Of a stretch of DNA of 35,928 nt, positions 21,046 to 30,804 are shown piece after piece; position 1 is the first letter of the stretch, and each line of letters begins with the position of its first letter. The notes below the pieces were generated by a model. It saw only the letters and a list, made by a program, of their open reading frames with translations. It did not search any database and was not told the origin of the DNA. Origin of the DNA: Streptacidiphilus carbonis (GTDB taxonomy: Bacteria; Actinomycetota; Actinomycetes; Streptomycetales; Streptomycetaceae); the NCBI RefSeq assembly GCF_000787775.1, contig NZ_BBPM01000013.1, forward strand, positions 22,785-58,712, in the 5' to 3' direction. The position numbers and the translations under genes were made by a program.

Positions 21046-21633
21046 TCAGCTCTGGTTGAAGAACCCACCCTCGGCGATCCTGGCCTTGTCCTCCGCCGTT
21101 ACATCGACGTTAGCAGGAGACAGAAGGAACACCTTCTGAGTCACACGTTCGATGCTTCCGTGGAGGCCGAAGACCAGTCCAGCCGCGAAGTCTACGAGGC
21201 GCTTGGCATCCGTGTCGTCCATCTCCGTGAGATTCATGATCACCGGAGTGCTCTCACGGAAGTGTTCCCCGATGGTACGGGCCTCGTTGTAGGTTCGGGG
21301 ATGAAGTGTCGTGATCCGGTAGGGCTCCCGCTCGGAGGCGGCCTTGGGCATGATCACCGGGGCACTCTTCTCCACGTGACGACGTTCAGGTGTGATGGAC
21401 GACACTGGCGCCATCCTTGGCTCCGACCGCATCGGGGCGACCACCGCCGCCGGCGCCGGCTGCGCGACGGGCGCGGGGGCGGGGCGGGGGACCTCCTCGG
21501 TGCGGGCGGTGTTGCGAAGCGGTTCGGGCTCGGGGCCGTAGTCCTCGTCGTCCGGGTCGTAACCCTGAACGTCGTAGCGTTCGTCCTCCACGAGGCCGAG
21601 GTATTCCGCCATCCTGCGCAGTGCGCTGGCCAT
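21046..21633 (-). CDS. sepF: Cell division protein SepF
   Basis: This 195-residue protein is the FtsZ-binding, membrane-associated division factor of Gram-positive bacteria. The ATG at 21633 ([18 protein letters not shown]) was chosen because GGAGGACAGGAG precedes it directly; an upstream in-frame start at 21690 has no such site. The N-terminal amphipathic helix (about 1-15) fits membrane binding. A Pro/Ala/Glu-rich linker (about 35-80) follows, then the SepF domain (about 100-185, [29 protein letters not shown] and [21 protein letters not shown]). It lies 96 nt upstream of yggT and 155 nt after yggS. Actinobacteria lack FtsA and ZipA, so SepF is the likely membrane tether for FtsZ. Confidence 0.96.
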   Translation of the reverse strand: MASALRRMAEYLGLVEDERYDVQGYDPDDEDYGPEPEPLRNTARTEEVPRPAPAPVAQPAPAAVVAPMRSEPRMAPVSSITPERRHVEKSAPVIMPKAASEREPYRITTLHPRTYNEARTIGEHFRESTPVIMNLTEMDDTDAKRLVDFAAGLVFGLHGSIERVTQKVFLLSPANVDVTAEDKARIAEGGFFNQS

Positions 21634-21788
21634 ACTCCTGTCCTCCGCTCTGTGGTGGATCGGGTCCGTCACCGGCACACCCCCGCTCACGCGAGGTGGT
21701 TCTACGATCCACGGTCTGACCCCGCGATGCAGGGGAGATTCCTACTTGTCCTGATTTGTTCTGCGATCTGATCTTCTAACCGGTGACG

Positions 21789-22544
21789 TTACCCGAGGGG
21801 CGGCCGGACACCCAGTACCGCCGTACCGACGCGCACATGTGTCGCTCCGGCTGCGATGGCCTGTTCCAGGTCGCCACTCATTCCTGCGGAGACCATGGTG
21901 GCAGCCGGATGCTGACGGTGCACCAGAGATGCGATTTCCGCGAGGCGCGCGAAAGCACCGGCGGGGTCACCGGCGTACCGGCCGCGCAGCGGCGCCACGG
22001 CCATCACTCCGTCAAGTCGCAGCCCAGGCGCATCGGCCAGGGCCTCGGCGAGCGGGAGCACCTGATCGGGCAGGGCACCGCCGCGGTGGGTCGCCCCCGG
22101 CTCGGGACCGCCTTCCAGGGCGACCTGGATAAGGCATCCCAATTCGGGGCGTTCCGACTTCTGGACTTCAACGGAGAGAGCGTCGACCAGTCGGATCCGG
22201 TCCACCGAATGCACCATGTCGGCGTACTTCAGAACAGAACGGACCTTATTGGTCTGCAATTGGCCGACGAAATGCCAGGCGAGTGGCAGGTCGTGGCATT
22301 CCGCCGCCTTCGGCCCGGCGTCCTGGTCCCGGTTCTCGGCGACGTCGCGCACCCCGAGCGAGGAGAGCAGCCGGACGTCCGAGGCCGGGTAGGTCTTGGT
22401 CACCACGATCAGGGTGACCCCGTCGCGGGCGCGACCGGCGGCGGCGCAGGCGTCGGCCACCCGCCGCTCCACGGTGGCGAGGTTGGCGCGCAGCTGCGCC
22501 AGCCGCTGGTGCTGTTGGTGCTGCGGGTCGGCGGCGCCGGTCAT
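21789..22544 (-). CDS. YggS family PLP-binding protein
   Basis: This 251-residue alanine-racemase-fold protein binds pyridoxal phosphate. K50 in VVTKTYPASD is the predicted Schiff-base lysine. Other family motifs are ENRDQDA (normally ENRVQE), WHFVGQLQTNK, SVDRIRLVDAL and GMSGDLEQAIAAGATHVRVGTAVLG. YggS/PLPBP proteins control PLP homeostasis and do not show racemase activity. Its conserved place in the division cluster is known but not explained. The ATG start overlaps the pgeF stop as ATGA, so the two are probably coupled. The 155-nt gap to sepF holds no clear gene; a separate sepF promoter is possible, but no convincing hexamers were found. Confidence 0.93.
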   Translation of the reverse strand: MTGAADPQHQQHQRLAQLRANLATVERRVADACAAAGRARDGVTLIVVTKTYPASDVRLLSSLGVRDVAENRDQDAGPKAAECHDLPLAWHFVGQLQTNKVRSVLKYADMVHSVDRIRLVDALSVEVQKSERPELGCLIQVALEGGPEPGATHRGGALPDQVLPLAEALADAPGLRLDGVMAVAPLRGRYAGDPAGAFARLAEIASLVHRQHPAATMVSAGMSGDLEQAIAAGATHVRVGTAVLGVRPPLG

Positions 22545-23299
22545 GCGGGGGTTCCGTTCAGCCAGACGTAGCCCGCGAGGCGGCCGGTGCGCTGCTCGCG
22601 GCGGTAGGAGAAGTGGTCCGGCGATTCCATCGTGCAGATGTGCGGGAGGTCGGCGACGGTGACGCCGAGCGCGGCGAGTTGGGCCCTGGCCCCGGCCGGG
22701 AGGTCCAGCGCCGGGGTGCCCCGGCTGGTCTCCGACCAGGTCGCCGGCTCGACCGCGGCAACCTCGTCGCGAAGACTCACAGGCACTTCATAACATGTAC
22801 CGCAGACCGAGGGCCCGATCGCGGCGGTGATCCGGCCCGCCTCGGCGCCCAGCGCGACCATCGCGGCGACGGCCGCCGGGACCACTCCGGCGGCCAGTCC
22901 GGGACGGCCGGCGTGGGCGGCGCCGACGACTCCGGCCACCGGGTCGGCCAGCAGCACCGGCACGCAGTCGGCGGTGAGCACCGCGAGCGCCCGGCCGGGA
23001 CCGGCGCCGACCAGCGCGTCCGCGGTGGGGGCGGTGCCGTCGGGCTGCCGTTCGGTCACCTCGGCGACCGCCTTGCCGTGCACCTGGTTCATCCAGGCCA
23101 CGGCGGCCGGGTCCAGGCCCAGGCCGTCGGCGGCGAGCCGGCGGTTCTCCCGGACCGCCGCGGGGTCGTCGCCGACCGCGCCGCCGAGGTTCAGCTCCTG
23201 GAACGACGAAGTGCTCACCCCGCCCCACCGGTCGGTGAAGGCGAAATGAGCACTGTCGTGGGAAGCGCTGCCGGGGAGGGAGAGTCGCTGGCCGATCAT
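22541..23299 (-). CDS. pgeF: Peptidoglycan editing factor PgeF (YfiH/YlmD family)
   Basis: This 252-residue protein belongs to the multicopper polyphenol-oxidase/laccase-fold family once called YfiH, of which E. coli PgeF has been described as removing misincorporated amino acids from peptidoglycan precursors. Conserved metal or active-site residues are present: NQVHG (H74), LTADCVPVLL (C112) and GAAHAGRPGL (H129). Length and motif order are typical. Start is ATG 23299, with no strong ribosome site, 25 nt downstream of the ftsZ stop codon, so the gene is very likely on the ftsZ transcript. The stop overlaps the yggS start by 4 nt. A role in editing the peptidoglycan precursors made by this cluster is plausible, based on the family. 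Confidence 0.9.
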   Translation of the reverse strand: MIGQRLSLPGSASHDSAHFAFTDRWGGVSTSSFQELNLGGAVGDDPAAVRENRRLAADGLGLDPAAVAWMNQVHGKAVAEVTERQPDGTAPTADALVGAGPGRALAVLTADCVPVLLADPVAGVVGAAHAGRPGLAAGVVPAAVAAMVALGAEAGRITAAIGPSVCGTCYEVPVSLRDEVAAVEPATWSETSRGTPALDLPAGARAQLAALGVTVADLPHICTMESPDHFSYRREQRTGRLAGYVWLNGTPA

Positions 23300-23324
23300 G
23301 ATGATCAGCCTAGTGCGGCGCCGG

Positions 23325-24548
23325 CTACTTCAAGAAGTCCGGGACGTCCAGCTCTTCGGCCGGGCTCTGCACGTAGATCGGCCGGGTCTCCGGGACGTGC
23401 GGCGTCAGCGGCGGGGCCGGCGGCTCGGTGTGGTGGCGGGACTCATCGGGGCGCGGGACGCTGCCGATGGTGTGCACGCTGCGCCCGGCCGCGGTCGAGC
23501 CCGCCCGGTTGTACTCGCCGGGCCGGTCCGCCGGCGGCTGCGGCGGCGGGGTGGCCGAGTTGGTCGAGCGGACCACCGGCTCGCGGACGATGGTGGGCGG
23601 CGCGCCGCCGTCGAAGCCGGCCGCGATCACGGTGACCCGGACCTCGTCGCCGAGCGCGTCGTCGATGACCGCGCCGAAGATGATGTTGGCCTCGGGGTGC
23701 GCGGCCTCGCTGACCAGTTGCGCCGACTCGTTGATCTCGAACAGGCCGAGGTCGGAGCCGCCGGAGATGGAGAGCAGCACACCGCGGGCGCCGTCGATCG
23801 AGGCCTCCAGCAGCGGCGAGGAGATCGCCATCACGGCCGCCGCCTTGGCGCGGTCCTCGCCCCGGGCGGAGCCGATCCCCATCAGCGCCGAACCGGCGTC
23901 CGACATGACCGACTTGACGTCGGCGAAGTCCAGGTTGATCAGGCCGGGGGTGGTGATCAGGTCGGTGATGCCCTGGACGCCGGAGAGCAGTACCTGGTCG
24001 GCGGAGCGGAACGCGTCCAGCACGCTGACCTGGCGGTCCGAGATGGACAGCAGCCGGTCGTTGGGGATCACGATGAGGGTGTCGACCTCTTCGCGCAGCT
24101 GTGCGATGCCGTCCTCGGCCTGGTTGGCGCGGCGCCGGCCCTCGAAGGTGAAGGGGCGGGTGACCACGCCGATGGTCAGCGCGCCGAGGGTGCGGGCGAT
24201 GTTGGCCACCACCGGCGCGCCGCCGGTGCCGGTGCCGCCGCCCTCGCCCGCGGTGACGAAGACCATGTCGGCCCCCTTGAGGACCTCCTCGATCTCCTCG
24301 CGGTGGTCCTCGGCGGCCTTGGCGCCGACATCGGGGTTGGCGCCGGCTCCGAGGCCGCGGGTGAGTTCGCGGCCGACGTCGAGCTTGACGTCGGCGTCGC
24401 TCATCAGCAGGGCCTGTGCATCGGTGTTGATCGCGATGAACTCGACGCCCTTGAGCCCGACCTCGATCATCCGGTTGATGGCGTTGACGCCACCGCCGCC
24501 GATGCCGACGACTTTGATGACTGCGAGGTAGTTCTGGGGTGCTGCCAC
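23325..24548 (-). CDS. ftsZ: Cell division GTPase FtsZ
   Basis: This 407-residue tubulin homologue polymerises into the division ring; in streptomycetes it forms the ladders of sporulation septa. The GTP-binding tubulin signature GGGTGTG is at residues 103-109, and the catalytic T7 loop (NLDFADVK) follows in the second half. GVNAINRMI and the C-terminal DVPDFLK are also present, the latter being the conserved tail that SepF and other partners bind. The variable linker (about 315-395) is Pro/Thr/Arg-rich. The GTG start at 24548 ([13 protein letters not shown]) has GAGAGG about 8 nt upstream. A promoter and GACAC motifs lie in the 296-nt spacer before it. Confidence 0.98.
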   Translation of the reverse strand: MAAPQNYLAVIKVVGIGGGGVNAINRMIEVGLKGVEFIAINTDAQALLMSDADVKLDVGRELTRGLGAGANPDVGAKAAEDHREEIEEVLKGADMVFVTAGEGGGTGTGGAPVVANIARTLGALTIGVVTRPFTFEGRRRANQAEDGIAQLREEVDTLIVIPNDRLLSISDRQVSVLDAFRSADQVLLSGVQGITDLITTPGLINLDFADVKSVMSDAGSALMGIGSARGEDRAKAAAVMAISSPLLEASIDGARGVLLSISGGSDLGLFEINESAQLVSEAAHPEANIIFGAVIDDALGDEVRVTVIAAGFDGGAPPTIVREPVVRSTNSATPPPQPPADRPGEYNRAGSTAAGRSVHTIGSVPRPDESRHHTEPPAPPLTPHVPETRPIYVQSPAEELDVPDFLK

Positions 24549-24649
24549 GTCGAAGGCCTCTCGCCTCGGATGTACGGTGCCGAAGGGGCGGGAACTCTGA
24601 AGCCGAGACCCTGACCCGAACCCTGAACCTGAGGCTTAGGGTTAATGCT

Positions 24650-24716
24650 GTGTCACTCTTCCATCATCTACTGTCACAGGACACTAGGTCTCTGGGCCTG
24701 CCCGTTCAACGGACAC
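24650..24716. promoter_or_regulatory. Possible WhiA-binding GACAC motifs
   Basis: GACAC occurs on the plus strand at 24680-24684, overlapping the promoter's -10, and at 24712-24716, just upstream of the -35 on the minus strand. A third copy reads GTGTC at 24650-24654. WhiA of streptomycetes binds GACAC and directly activates ftsZ. Five-base motifs are frequent, so this is only suggestive. Confidence 0.4.
24681..24709 (-). promoter_or_regulatory. ftsZ promoter
   Basis: On the minus strand, TTGAAC (24709-24704) and TAGTGT (24686-24681) are 17 bp apart, close to -35 TTGAC and -10 TAnnnT. Transcription would start near 24674, giving a leader of about 125 nt before the ftsZ GTG. Confidence 0.65.
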
Positions 24717-24844
24717 GCCGAGCCTGCGCGTTTTTCTTGTGATGCTATGTGATCAATGTGCCGGACTTTCACCCGGGGTGGCCACCCAGATTCGGGGAGG
24801 AACTGGCCCTCCGTCAACACCGCGACCACGCCCGGTTCCCGGGC

Positions 24845-25654
24845 TCATTGCCGCACGGCGGGGTCGTCAGGGGCGCTGACGTCGTACGACGTGCCCTTCT
24901 GCCGCAGCAACGCGGTGAGCACGACGGCTTTTCGCTGGTCCTGTTCAGAACTTCCCCACAGCACCCTGGAACCGTCCGCGAGTTGCAGTTCCAGATCGTC
25001 GTACGAATGCACCACGACCGATCTGGTCCGCTTGGCCACGGAAACCGGAAGGGCTTTGGCGACATCCACCGCCGCCGCGACCAGGGCCTGCTCGGGGAAG
25101 ACCGCGAGCGCGCCCCGTCCTGCGGCGGAGAGCGACAGTTCGACCACCGGCACACCGTTCGGGACCTGACGGCCGGTCGCGAACCGCACCCCGGCCGCGT
25201 CGACCTGGGTGTAGCTCCCGTTCGACTCCTTGATGGCGGCGATGGCCTGGCGTTCGGTGATCCGGATCTGCACGGTGTGCGGCAGCGAGGTGCCGACCTG
25301 CGCGTCGGCCGCCCGGGGCAGCGCCTTGAGCACGCGGGCCCGCACCGCCCCGGTGTCCAGCCGCTCCAGCGGCCCGCCCAGCGGGACGTCCGCCGCCGCC
25401 AGCACCTGATCCGTGGTCAGCACCTTGGTACCGCTGACCCTGACGGTCCGGACGTCCAGCACCGAGGAGAACCAGACCAGCCAGCAGACCGTGCCCAGCA
25501 CGGCCGCCAGCAGCAGCCCCAGCACCAGGAAGCCCCGCTGGGACAGCCGCAGCGGGACCCGCGGCGGAGCCGCCGGGGCCTCCTCGGCCCCGGCGGCGTC
25601 CGACTGCTCGGCGTCCGCCTGCTCCTCGGTCGCCGAGGACTTCGCCTCAGGCAC
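24845..25654 (-). CDS. ftsQ: Divisome protein FtsQ
   Basis: This 269-residue bitopic membrane protein links early and late divisome components. The cytoplasmic N-terminus (about 1-38) is Ala/Glu-rich; one membrane segment follows (about 42-63, [21 protein letters not shown]). The POTRA domain (about 65-135) begins with [10 protein letters not shown] and includes [10 protein letters not shown], and the FtsQ beta domain follows. The start at GTG 25654 ([12 protein letters not shown]) overlaps the murG stop by 8 nt; no strong ribosome site is seen, so it may be translated by coupling. The gene is the last before the ftsZ spacer. Confidence 0.95.
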   Translation of the reverse strand: MPEAKSSATEEQADAEQSDAAGAEEAPAAPPRVPLRLSQRGFLVLGLLLAAVLGTVCWLVWFSSVLDVRTVRVSGTKVLTTDQVLAAADVPLGGPLERLDTGAVRARVLKALPRAADAQVGTSLPHTVQIRITERQAIAAIKESNGSYTQVDAAGVRFATGRQVPNGVPVVELSLSAAGRGALAVFPEQALVAAAVDVAKALPVSVAKRTRSVVVHSYDDLELQLADGSRVLWGSSEQDQRKAVVLTALLRQKGTSYDVSAPDDPAVRQ

Positions 25655-26741
25655 GGCGGTGCGCGGAGATGGCCTCGTAGACCATCCCCACCAGCAGCTC
25701 GTCGGCGTCGCGGCGGCCGAACTCGGCGGCCGCGCGGCTCATGTCCCACAGCCGCTGCGGGTCCGTCAGCACCGGCAGCAGATGCGTGAGCACCCAGTCC
25801 GGGGTCAGTTCGGCGTCGTCCACCAGCAGTCCGCCGCCGGCCCGGACCACGGGCTGGGCGTTCAGCCGCTGCTCGCCGTTGCCGATCGGCAGCGGGACGT
25901 AGGCGCCGGGCAGGCCGACCGCCGAGAGCTCGGCGACGGTCATCGCGCCGGCCCGGCAGAGCATCATGTCGGCGGCGGCGTAGGCGAGGTCCATCCGGTC
26001 GACGTACGGCAGCACCCGGTAGGGCGGCATGCCCGGGACGTCCTCGATGGCCGGGAGTTCGTTCTTGGGACCGACGGCGTGCAGGATCTGCACCCCGTAC
26101 TGCTGCAGCCGCGGCGCGATGGCCTGCACGGTCTCGTTGAGCCTGCGGGCGCCCTGGGAGCCGCCGGAGACCAGCAGCGTGGGCAGCCGCTGGTCCAGGC
26201 CGAAGTAGGCGCGGGCCTCCGGGCGGACCGCGTTCCGGTCCAGGGTGGCGATGGTGCGCCGCAGCGGGATGCCGATGTAGCGGGAGTCCCGCAGCTTGCT
26301 GTCCGGGGTGCTGACCGCGACGAAGTCGCTGTAGCGGGCGCCGACCTTGTTGGCCAGCCCGGGACGGGCGTTGGCCTCGTGCACCACGATCGGCACCCGG
26401 GCCCGCTTGGCGGCCAGGTAGGCCGGCATCGCGACGTATCCGCCGAAGCCGACCACCGCGTCCGCCTTGGTGCGCTCCAGGATGTCCTGGACCGCCTTGA
26501 CCGTTCCGCGCAGCCGGCCCGGAACGGTGATCAGCTCCGGGGTGGGCTTGCGCGGCAGCGGTACGGCGGGGATCAGTGCCAGTTCGTAGCCGCGCTCGGG
26601 GACCAGTCTGGTCTCAAGACCGCGTTCCGTGCCCAGCGCTGTGATCCCGATCGTGGGGTCGTTCCTGCGCAGTGCGTCCGCAAGGGCGAGCGCGGGCTCG
26701 ATGTGACCGGCGGTCCCCCCGCCGGCGAGTACGACATGCAC
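25647..26741 (-). CDS. murG: UDP-GlcNAc:undecaprenyl-pyrophosphoryl-MurNAc-pentapeptide transferase
   Basis: This 364-residue GT28 glycosyltransferase adds GlcNAc to lipid I to give lipid II on the inner face of the membrane. The glycine-rich N-terminal loop [18 protein letters not shown] (7-24), [28 protein letters not shown] and the UDP-GlcNAc site [13 protein letters not shown] and [10 protein letters not shown] are all clear. Start is ATG 26741 (MHVVLAGGG). The gene is 6 nt after ftsW and overlaps ftsQ by 8 nt, so it lies in a tightly coupled unit with both. Confidence 0.97.
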   Translation of the reverse strand: MHVVLAGGGTAGHIEPALALADALRRNDPTIGITALGTERGLETRLVPERGYELALIPAVPLPRKPTPELITVPGRLRGTVKAVQDILERTKADAVVGFGGYVAMPAYLAAKRARVPIVVHEANARPGLANKVGARYSDFVAVSTPDSKLRDSRYIGIPLRRTIATLDRNAVRPEARAYFGLDQRLPTLLVSGGSQGARRLNETVQAIAPRLQQYGVQILHAVGPKNELPAIEDVPGMPPYRVLPYVDRMDLAYAAADMMLCRAGAMTVAELSAVGLPGAYVPLPIGNGEQRLNAQPVVRAGGGLLVDDAELTPDWVLTHLLPVLTDPQRLWDMSRAAAEFGRRDADELLVGMVYEAISAHRRA

Positions 26742-26747
26742 CGAAAT

Positions 26748-28100
26748 TCACCGCTCCCTGCGCTGCCGGGCCTTCCCGAGCCGCGCGATGGTCCGTTGGG
26801 GCAGACCGATGAGTCTGCCCAGGGCGTTCTTGCGTGTCCGCTTGCTCCGGGCGGCCAGAGCAGCCCTGGCGGCGGGTTCGCTGCGTGCGAAGCAGAGCAG
26901 CATCCCCACCGCGAACATGGTCGGCAGCAACGCCGAACCCCCGTAGGAGAACATCGGGAGCGGGACTCCCGCGATGGGAAGGAGTCCCAGCACCGCACCT
27001 ACGTTGATCATGGCCTGGGCCATGATCCAGGTGGTGGCGCCTCCCGCTGCGTACCTGATGAAGGGGTCCCTCGTGCGTCCGGCCACGCGGATACCCGCAT
27101 ACCCTAGTGCCGCGAAGAGGGCGAGTACCGACAGCGTCCCCAGCAGGCCCAGCTCCTCGCCGGTCACCGCGAAGATGAAGTCCGTGTGGGGTTCCGGGAG
27201 TTGGCCCCATTTCTCAACGCTGGCACCCAGTCCGCGACCGGTCAGGCCACCGCCCGCCAGTGCGTACACTCCTTGAACGGCCTGCCAACAGGAGCCGTCC
27301 GAGGGGACACTGGTCGCCCCGATGCACTGGATCCGGCCGAGCCGGTGCGGCACCAGCGCGATCAGCAGGGTGCTGAAGCCCAGCGCGATCGCGGCGGCCC
27401 CGCCGAACAGCCGCATCGGCGCCCCGGAGATCCAGAGCAGCCCGAACATCAGCGCACAGATGATCATCGCGGTGCCCATGTCGCCGCCGGCCAGCACCAG
27501 GGTGAGCAGCAGCACGGCCATCGGCACCAGCGGGATCAGCAGGTGCTTCCACTGGTCCAGCATCTTCATCTGCTGCTTGCGGGCCAGCAGGTCGGCGCCC
27601 CACAGCACCAGCGCCAGCTTGGCGAACTCGGAGGGCTGGATCTGGAACGAACCGCCCAGGCTGATCCAGTTCTGGTTGCCGTTGACGGCCTTGCCCACCC
27701 CCGGCACCGCGACCAGCAGCAGCAGCCCGAGCACCGCGATCAGCAGCGGATAGGCCAGCGCGCGGTGCAGCCGCACCGGCAGCCGGGCGGCGACGTACAT
27801 CAGCACGCTGCCCAGGGCGACGGCCGAGAGCTGCTTGGTGAAGAAGAAGGTGAAGGACAGCCCGAGGGTCCTGGCCTCGATCTGGGAGGCGGAGAACACC
27901 ATCACCAGGCCGAGCACCAGGATCAGCGCCGAGGAGCCGAGGATCAGGTAGTACGGCGTCAGCGGCCGCTCCAGGCCCCGCTGGAAGCGCCCCAGCGCGG
28001 TGCCGGGACCGGTGAAGCGGCTCTTGGAGCGGAAGACCGCTACCGAGGTCGCCCCCGGCCGCGCGGGCCGGGCGGCGGGCCGTGCCTTGGTACCGGCCAC
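26748..28100 (-). CDS. ftsW: SEDS-family septal peptidoglycan polymerase FtsW
   Basis: This 450-residue protein with about ten membrane segments is a SEDS glycosyltransferase that polymerises lipid II during division together with a class B PBP, here FtsI. Motifs include NGNQNWISLGGSFQIQPSEF, TDFIFAVTGEELGLLG and GVPLPMFSYGGSALLPTM. The long extracellular loop has two Cys residues (IQCIGATS and SCWQAVQG), possibly a disulfide. The N-terminus is basic and Ala/Pro-rich, and the C-terminus is Arg/Lys-rich. Start is GTG 28100, 53 nt after murD. Because murG follows after only 6 nt, the two are probably translated together. Confidence 0.96.
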   Translation of the reverse strand: MAGTKARPAARPARPGATSVAVFRSKSRFTGPGTALGRFQRGLERPLTPYYLILGSSALILVLGLVMVFSASQIEARTLGLSFTFFFTKQLSAVALGSVLMYVAARLPVRLHRALAYPLLIAVLGLLLLVAVPGVGKAVNGNQNWISLGGSFQIQPSEFAKLALVLWGADLLARKQQMKMLDQWKHLLIPLVPMAVLLLTLVLAGGDMGTAMIICALMFGLLWISGAPMRLFGGAAAIALGFSTLLIALVPHRLGRIQCIGATSVPSDGSCWQAVQGVYALAGGGLTGRGLGASVEKWGQLPEPHTDFIFAVTGEELGLLGTLSVLALFAALGYAGIRVAGRTRDPFIRYAAGGATTWIMAQAMINVGAVLGLLPIAGVPLPMFSYGGSALLPTMFAVGMLLCFARSEPAARAALAARSKRTRKNALGRLIGLPQRTIARLGKARQRRER

Positions 28101-28153
28101 GACGGCCCCCTTCTCCCCAGGTGCTGCTGACTGCTGCTGCGCCGCTTCGGCTC

Positions 28154-29680
28154 CTAGCCGGCCTCCGCGAGAGCGCGGGCCGCCGCGGCGAAGAGGTCGC
28201 CGCGCTCACCGTAGTTGGTGAACATGTCCATCGAGGCGCAGGCCGGGGCGAGCAGCACGGTGTCGCCGGGACGGGCGAGCCCGGCGGCTGCGCGTACCGC
28301 CGCGTCCATGGCCGGGGCACCAGTCTGACCGTCCTGGAGCTCGATCACCGGTACCTCGGGCGCGTGTCGCGCCAGCGCCTCCCGGATCAGCGCCCGGTCG
28401 GCGCCCATCAGCACCACCCCGTGCAGCACCTTGGCCGCGCCGGCCACCAGGGCGTCCATGTCCGCGCCCTTGGCGAGGCCGCCGGCGATCCAGACGACCG
28501 AGGGGTAGGCGGCCAGGGAGGCGGCCGCGGCATGGGGGTTGGTGGCCTTGGAGTCGTCGACATAGGTCACCCCGCCGGTCTCCACCACGGTGGCGATCCG
28601 GTGCGCGTCCGGGCGGAAGGCCCGCAGGCCGTCCCGGACCGCCCGCGGCTCGACGCCGTAGGCCCGCGCCAGCGCGGCGGCGGCGAGGGCGTCGGCGATG
28701 TTGTGCGGGGCACTCGGCTGGACGTCCTCGACGGAGGCCAGTTCAGTGGCGGTGTGCCGCGGGGGGGGTCCCCCCGGACGGAGTCTGGGGGAGGCTCGAA
28801 CAAGGGTGGTGGCGGGCGACGGGCGGGCGTTCTTGTGGCGGTCCGTCACGAAGGCGCGGTCCACCAGCAGTCCGTCGACCACGCCGAACTGGGAGACGGC
28901 GGGCGGCCCCAGGGTGAAGCCGATGGCGCGGCAGCCCTCGGCCACGTCGGCCTCGCGGACCAGCGCCTCGGTGGCGGGGTCGGCGGTGTTGTAGACGCAG
29001 GCGACCTGGTTGCCCTCGTAGATCCGGCCCTTGTCGGCGGCGTAGGCCTCCATGGAGCCGTGCCAGTCGAGGTGGTCGGCGGCGATGTTGAGCACCACGG
29101 CCGAGTGCGGGCGCAGCGAAGAGGACCAGTGCAACTGGTAGCTGGAGAGCTCTACGGCGAGGACGTCGTAGGGCTCCTCGGCCAGCACGGCGTCCAGCAC
29201 GGAGACGCCGACATTGCCCACCGCCGCCGTGCGGAGGCCCGCCGCGGTCAGGATCGACGCCAGCATCTGGACCGTGGTGGTCTTGCCGTTGGTGCCGGTG
29301 ACGGCCAGCCAGGGTGCGGGCTCGCCGGTGGCCGGATGCGGCCGGCGCAGCCGCCAGGCCAGCTCCACATCGCCCCAGACCGGCACCCCGGCCTCGGCCG
29401 CGGCCAGGAAGAGCGGGCTGTGCGGCGGCCAGCCCGGCGAGGTGACGACCAGTCGGGCGCCCTGGGGCAGGCTCTCCCCGTCCCCGAGCACCACCTCGAC
29501 GCCCAGCGCCCGCAGCTCGTCGGCCTGGGCCCGCTGCCGGGGGCCGTCCCCTCCGTCCACCACGGTGACCCGGGCCCCCAGGCCGTGCAGCACCCTGGCC
29601 GCCGGGACGCCGGAGACGCCCAGGCCGGCCACGGTGACCGGCAGGCCGGTCCAGTCGGGGGCGTCGCCCGTCGTCATCAT
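28154..29680 (-). CDS. murD: UDP-MurNAc-L-alanine:D-glutamate ligase, with an in-frame repeat-like insert
   Basis: This ATP-dependent Mur ligase adds D-Glu to UDP-MurNAc-L-Ala. The N-terminal Rossmann-like domain ([17 protein letters not shown]), the P-loop GTNGKTTT (129-136), [39 protein letters not shown] and [12 protein letters not shown] (375-381) show the family clearly. Start is ATG 29680, overlapping the mraY stop as ATGA; the frame is open further upstream but that part lies inside mraY. At 508 residues it is longer than usual. About 27 residues (285-311, [19 protein letters not shown] onwards) have no counterpart in the usual alignment and are encoded by a palindromic GC-rich repeat (about 28749-28828). 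The insert lies before the C-terminal half of the central domain and does not touch catalytic motifs. Confidence 0.94.
   Translation of the reverse strand: MMTTGDAPDWTGLPVTVAGLGVSGVPAARVLHGLGARVTVVDGGDGPRQRAQADELRALGVEVVLGDGESLPQGARLVVTSPGWPPHSPLFLAAAEAGVPVWGDVELAWRLRRPHPATGEPAPWLAVTGTNGKTTTVQMLASILTAAGLRTAAVGNVGVSVLDAVLAEEPYDVLAVELSSYQLHWSSSLRPHSAVVLNIAADHLDWHGSMEAYAADKGRIYEGNQVACVYNTADPATEALVREADVAEGCRAIGFTLGPPAVSQFGVVDGLLVDRAFVTDRHKNARPSPATTLVRASPRLRPGGPPPRHTATELASVEDVQPSAPHNIADALAAAALARAYGVEPRAVRDGLRAFRPDAHRIATVVETGGVTYVDDSKATNPHAAAASLAAYPSVVWIAGGLAKGADMDALVAGAAKVLHGVVLMGADRALIREALARHAPEVPVIELQDGQTGAPAMDAAVRAAAGLARPGDTVLLAPACASMDMFTNYGERGDLFAAAARALAEAG
28749..28828. repeat. GC-rich palindromic insert within murD
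   Basis: The core at 28761-28800 has GGGGGGTCCCCCC followed by a second hairpin, CCCCCGGAC-GGA-GTCTGGGGG. It stays in frame (no stop) and encodes a Pro/Arg-rich stretch. The flanking sequence and motif positions indicate that it interrupts an otherwise standard MurD. It resembles the segments at 12642-12670 and 15568-15585. Confidence 0.6.
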
Positions 29681-30804
29681 GTGGCGGTCACCCAGCCCGC
29701 GTAGAACAGGCCGAGGCCGACCGCGACGCAGAGGCCCTGGATGATCCAGAAGCGGACCACGATCAGGACCTCGGACCAGCCCTTGAGTTCGAAGTGGTGC
29801 TGCAGCGGCGCCATCTTGAAGACCCGCTTCCCGGTCATCCGGAACGAGCCGACCTGGATGATCACCGACAGGGTGATCAGCACGAACAGGCCGCCCAGGA
29901 TGGCCAGCAGCATCTCGGTGTGCGAGCAGATCGCCAGGCCGGCCAGCGCCCCGCCGAGGGCCAGCGAGCCGGTGTCGCCCATGAAGATCTTCGCCGGCGA
30001 GGTGTTCCACCACAGGAAGCCGAAGCAGGCGCCCATCAGCGCGGCGCCCACCACGGCCAGGTCCAGCGGGTCCCTGACCTGGTAGCAGAGCGGTCCGGCG
30101 CTGGCGGCGGATCCGCAGGTCTGCCCGTACTCCCAGATGCCGATGAAGACATAGGCGCCGAACACCATCACCGAGGCGCCGGTGGCGAGACCGTCCAGAC
30201 CGTCCGTCAGGTTCACCCCGTTGGACATCGCAAGGATCATGAAGATGGCCCACAGCGCGAACAGCACCGGGCCCAGCGACCAGCCGAAGTCGGTGACGAA
30301 GGACAGCTTGGTCGAGGCGGGGTGGACCCCGGCCGAGTCGGCGAAGTTCAGCGCGCCGATGGCGAAGAGCACACCGACGATCAGCTGACCGGCCATCTTG
30401 GCCTTGGCCCGCAGGCCGAGCGAGCGCTGCTTGACGATCTTGATGTAGTCGTCCAGGAAGCCGACCAGGCCCATTCCGGTCATCAGGAACAGCACCAGCA
30501 GCCCGGAGGCGGTCGGCGCGGTGCCCACCAGCAGCTTGGTCATCGCATAGGCGACCAGGGTCGCCAGGATGAAGGCGATGCCGCCCATGGTGGGCGTGCC
30601 GCGCTTGCTGTGGTGGGTCTTGGGGCCGTCGTCGCGGATCATCTGGCCGTAGCCGTGCCTGGCCAGGATGCGGATCAGGACCGGGGTGCCGACCAGCGAG
30701 AGGACCAGCGCGAAGACCGCGGCGAACAGGATCTGACGCATCGGCGAGCTGCTGGTGGAAGCCAGCTGCACCGTGGCGGCGTGATCCATCAGGGTCGGAT
30801 TCAC
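29677..30804 (-). CDS. mraY: Phospho-MurNAc-pentapeptide translocase MraY
   Basis: This 375-residue membrane enzyme transfers phospho-MurNAc-pentapeptide to undecaprenyl phosphate to make lipid I. About ten membrane segments are visible, with the conserved aspartates in [19 protein letters not shown] and [12 protein letters not shown], and [13 protein letters not shown], typical of MraY. The start at GTG 30804 overlaps the murF stop (GTGA). It gives 21 residues before [13 protein letters not shown]; an in-frame ATG at that point is the more usual family N-terminus, so the true start may be there (about 30741). The stop overlaps the murD start by 4 nt. Confidence 0.96.
   Translation of the reverse strand: MNPTLMDHAATVQLASTSSSPMRQILFAAVFALVLSLVGTPVLIRILARHGYGQMIRDDGPKTHHSKRGTPTMGGIAFILATLVAYAMTKLLVGTAPTASGLLVLFLMTGMGLVGFLDDYIKIVKQRSLGLRAKAKMAGQLIVGVLFAIGALNFADSAGVHPASTKLSFVTDFGWSLGPVLFALWAIFMILAMSNGVNLTDGLDGLATGASVMVFGAYVFIGIWEYGQTCGSAASAGPLCYQVRDPLDLAVVGAALMGACFGFLWWNTSPAKIFMGDTGSLALGGALAGLAICSHTEMLLAILGGLFVLITLSVIIQVGSFRMTGKRVFKMAPLQHHFELKGWSEVLIVVRFWIIQGLCVAVGLGLFYAGWVTAT

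Larger units (their letters stand above)
24549..24844. promoter_or_regulatory. ftsQ-ftsZ spacer with ftsZ regulatory signals
   Basis: The spacer is unusually long for this otherwise tightly packed cluster and is AT-richer than its flanks. It holds the promoter at 24681-24709, GACAC motifs and a leader with CCCTGA/TCAGGG repeats (about 24607-24645). In streptomycetes, ftsZ is known to have several promoters in this spacer, including a developmentally controlled one. Confidence 0.75.

Noticed and set aside
28154-30253. MurD as a 699-residue protein
   Set aside because: The extra part overlaps mraY out of frame; ATG 29680 overlapping the mraY stop is the natural start.
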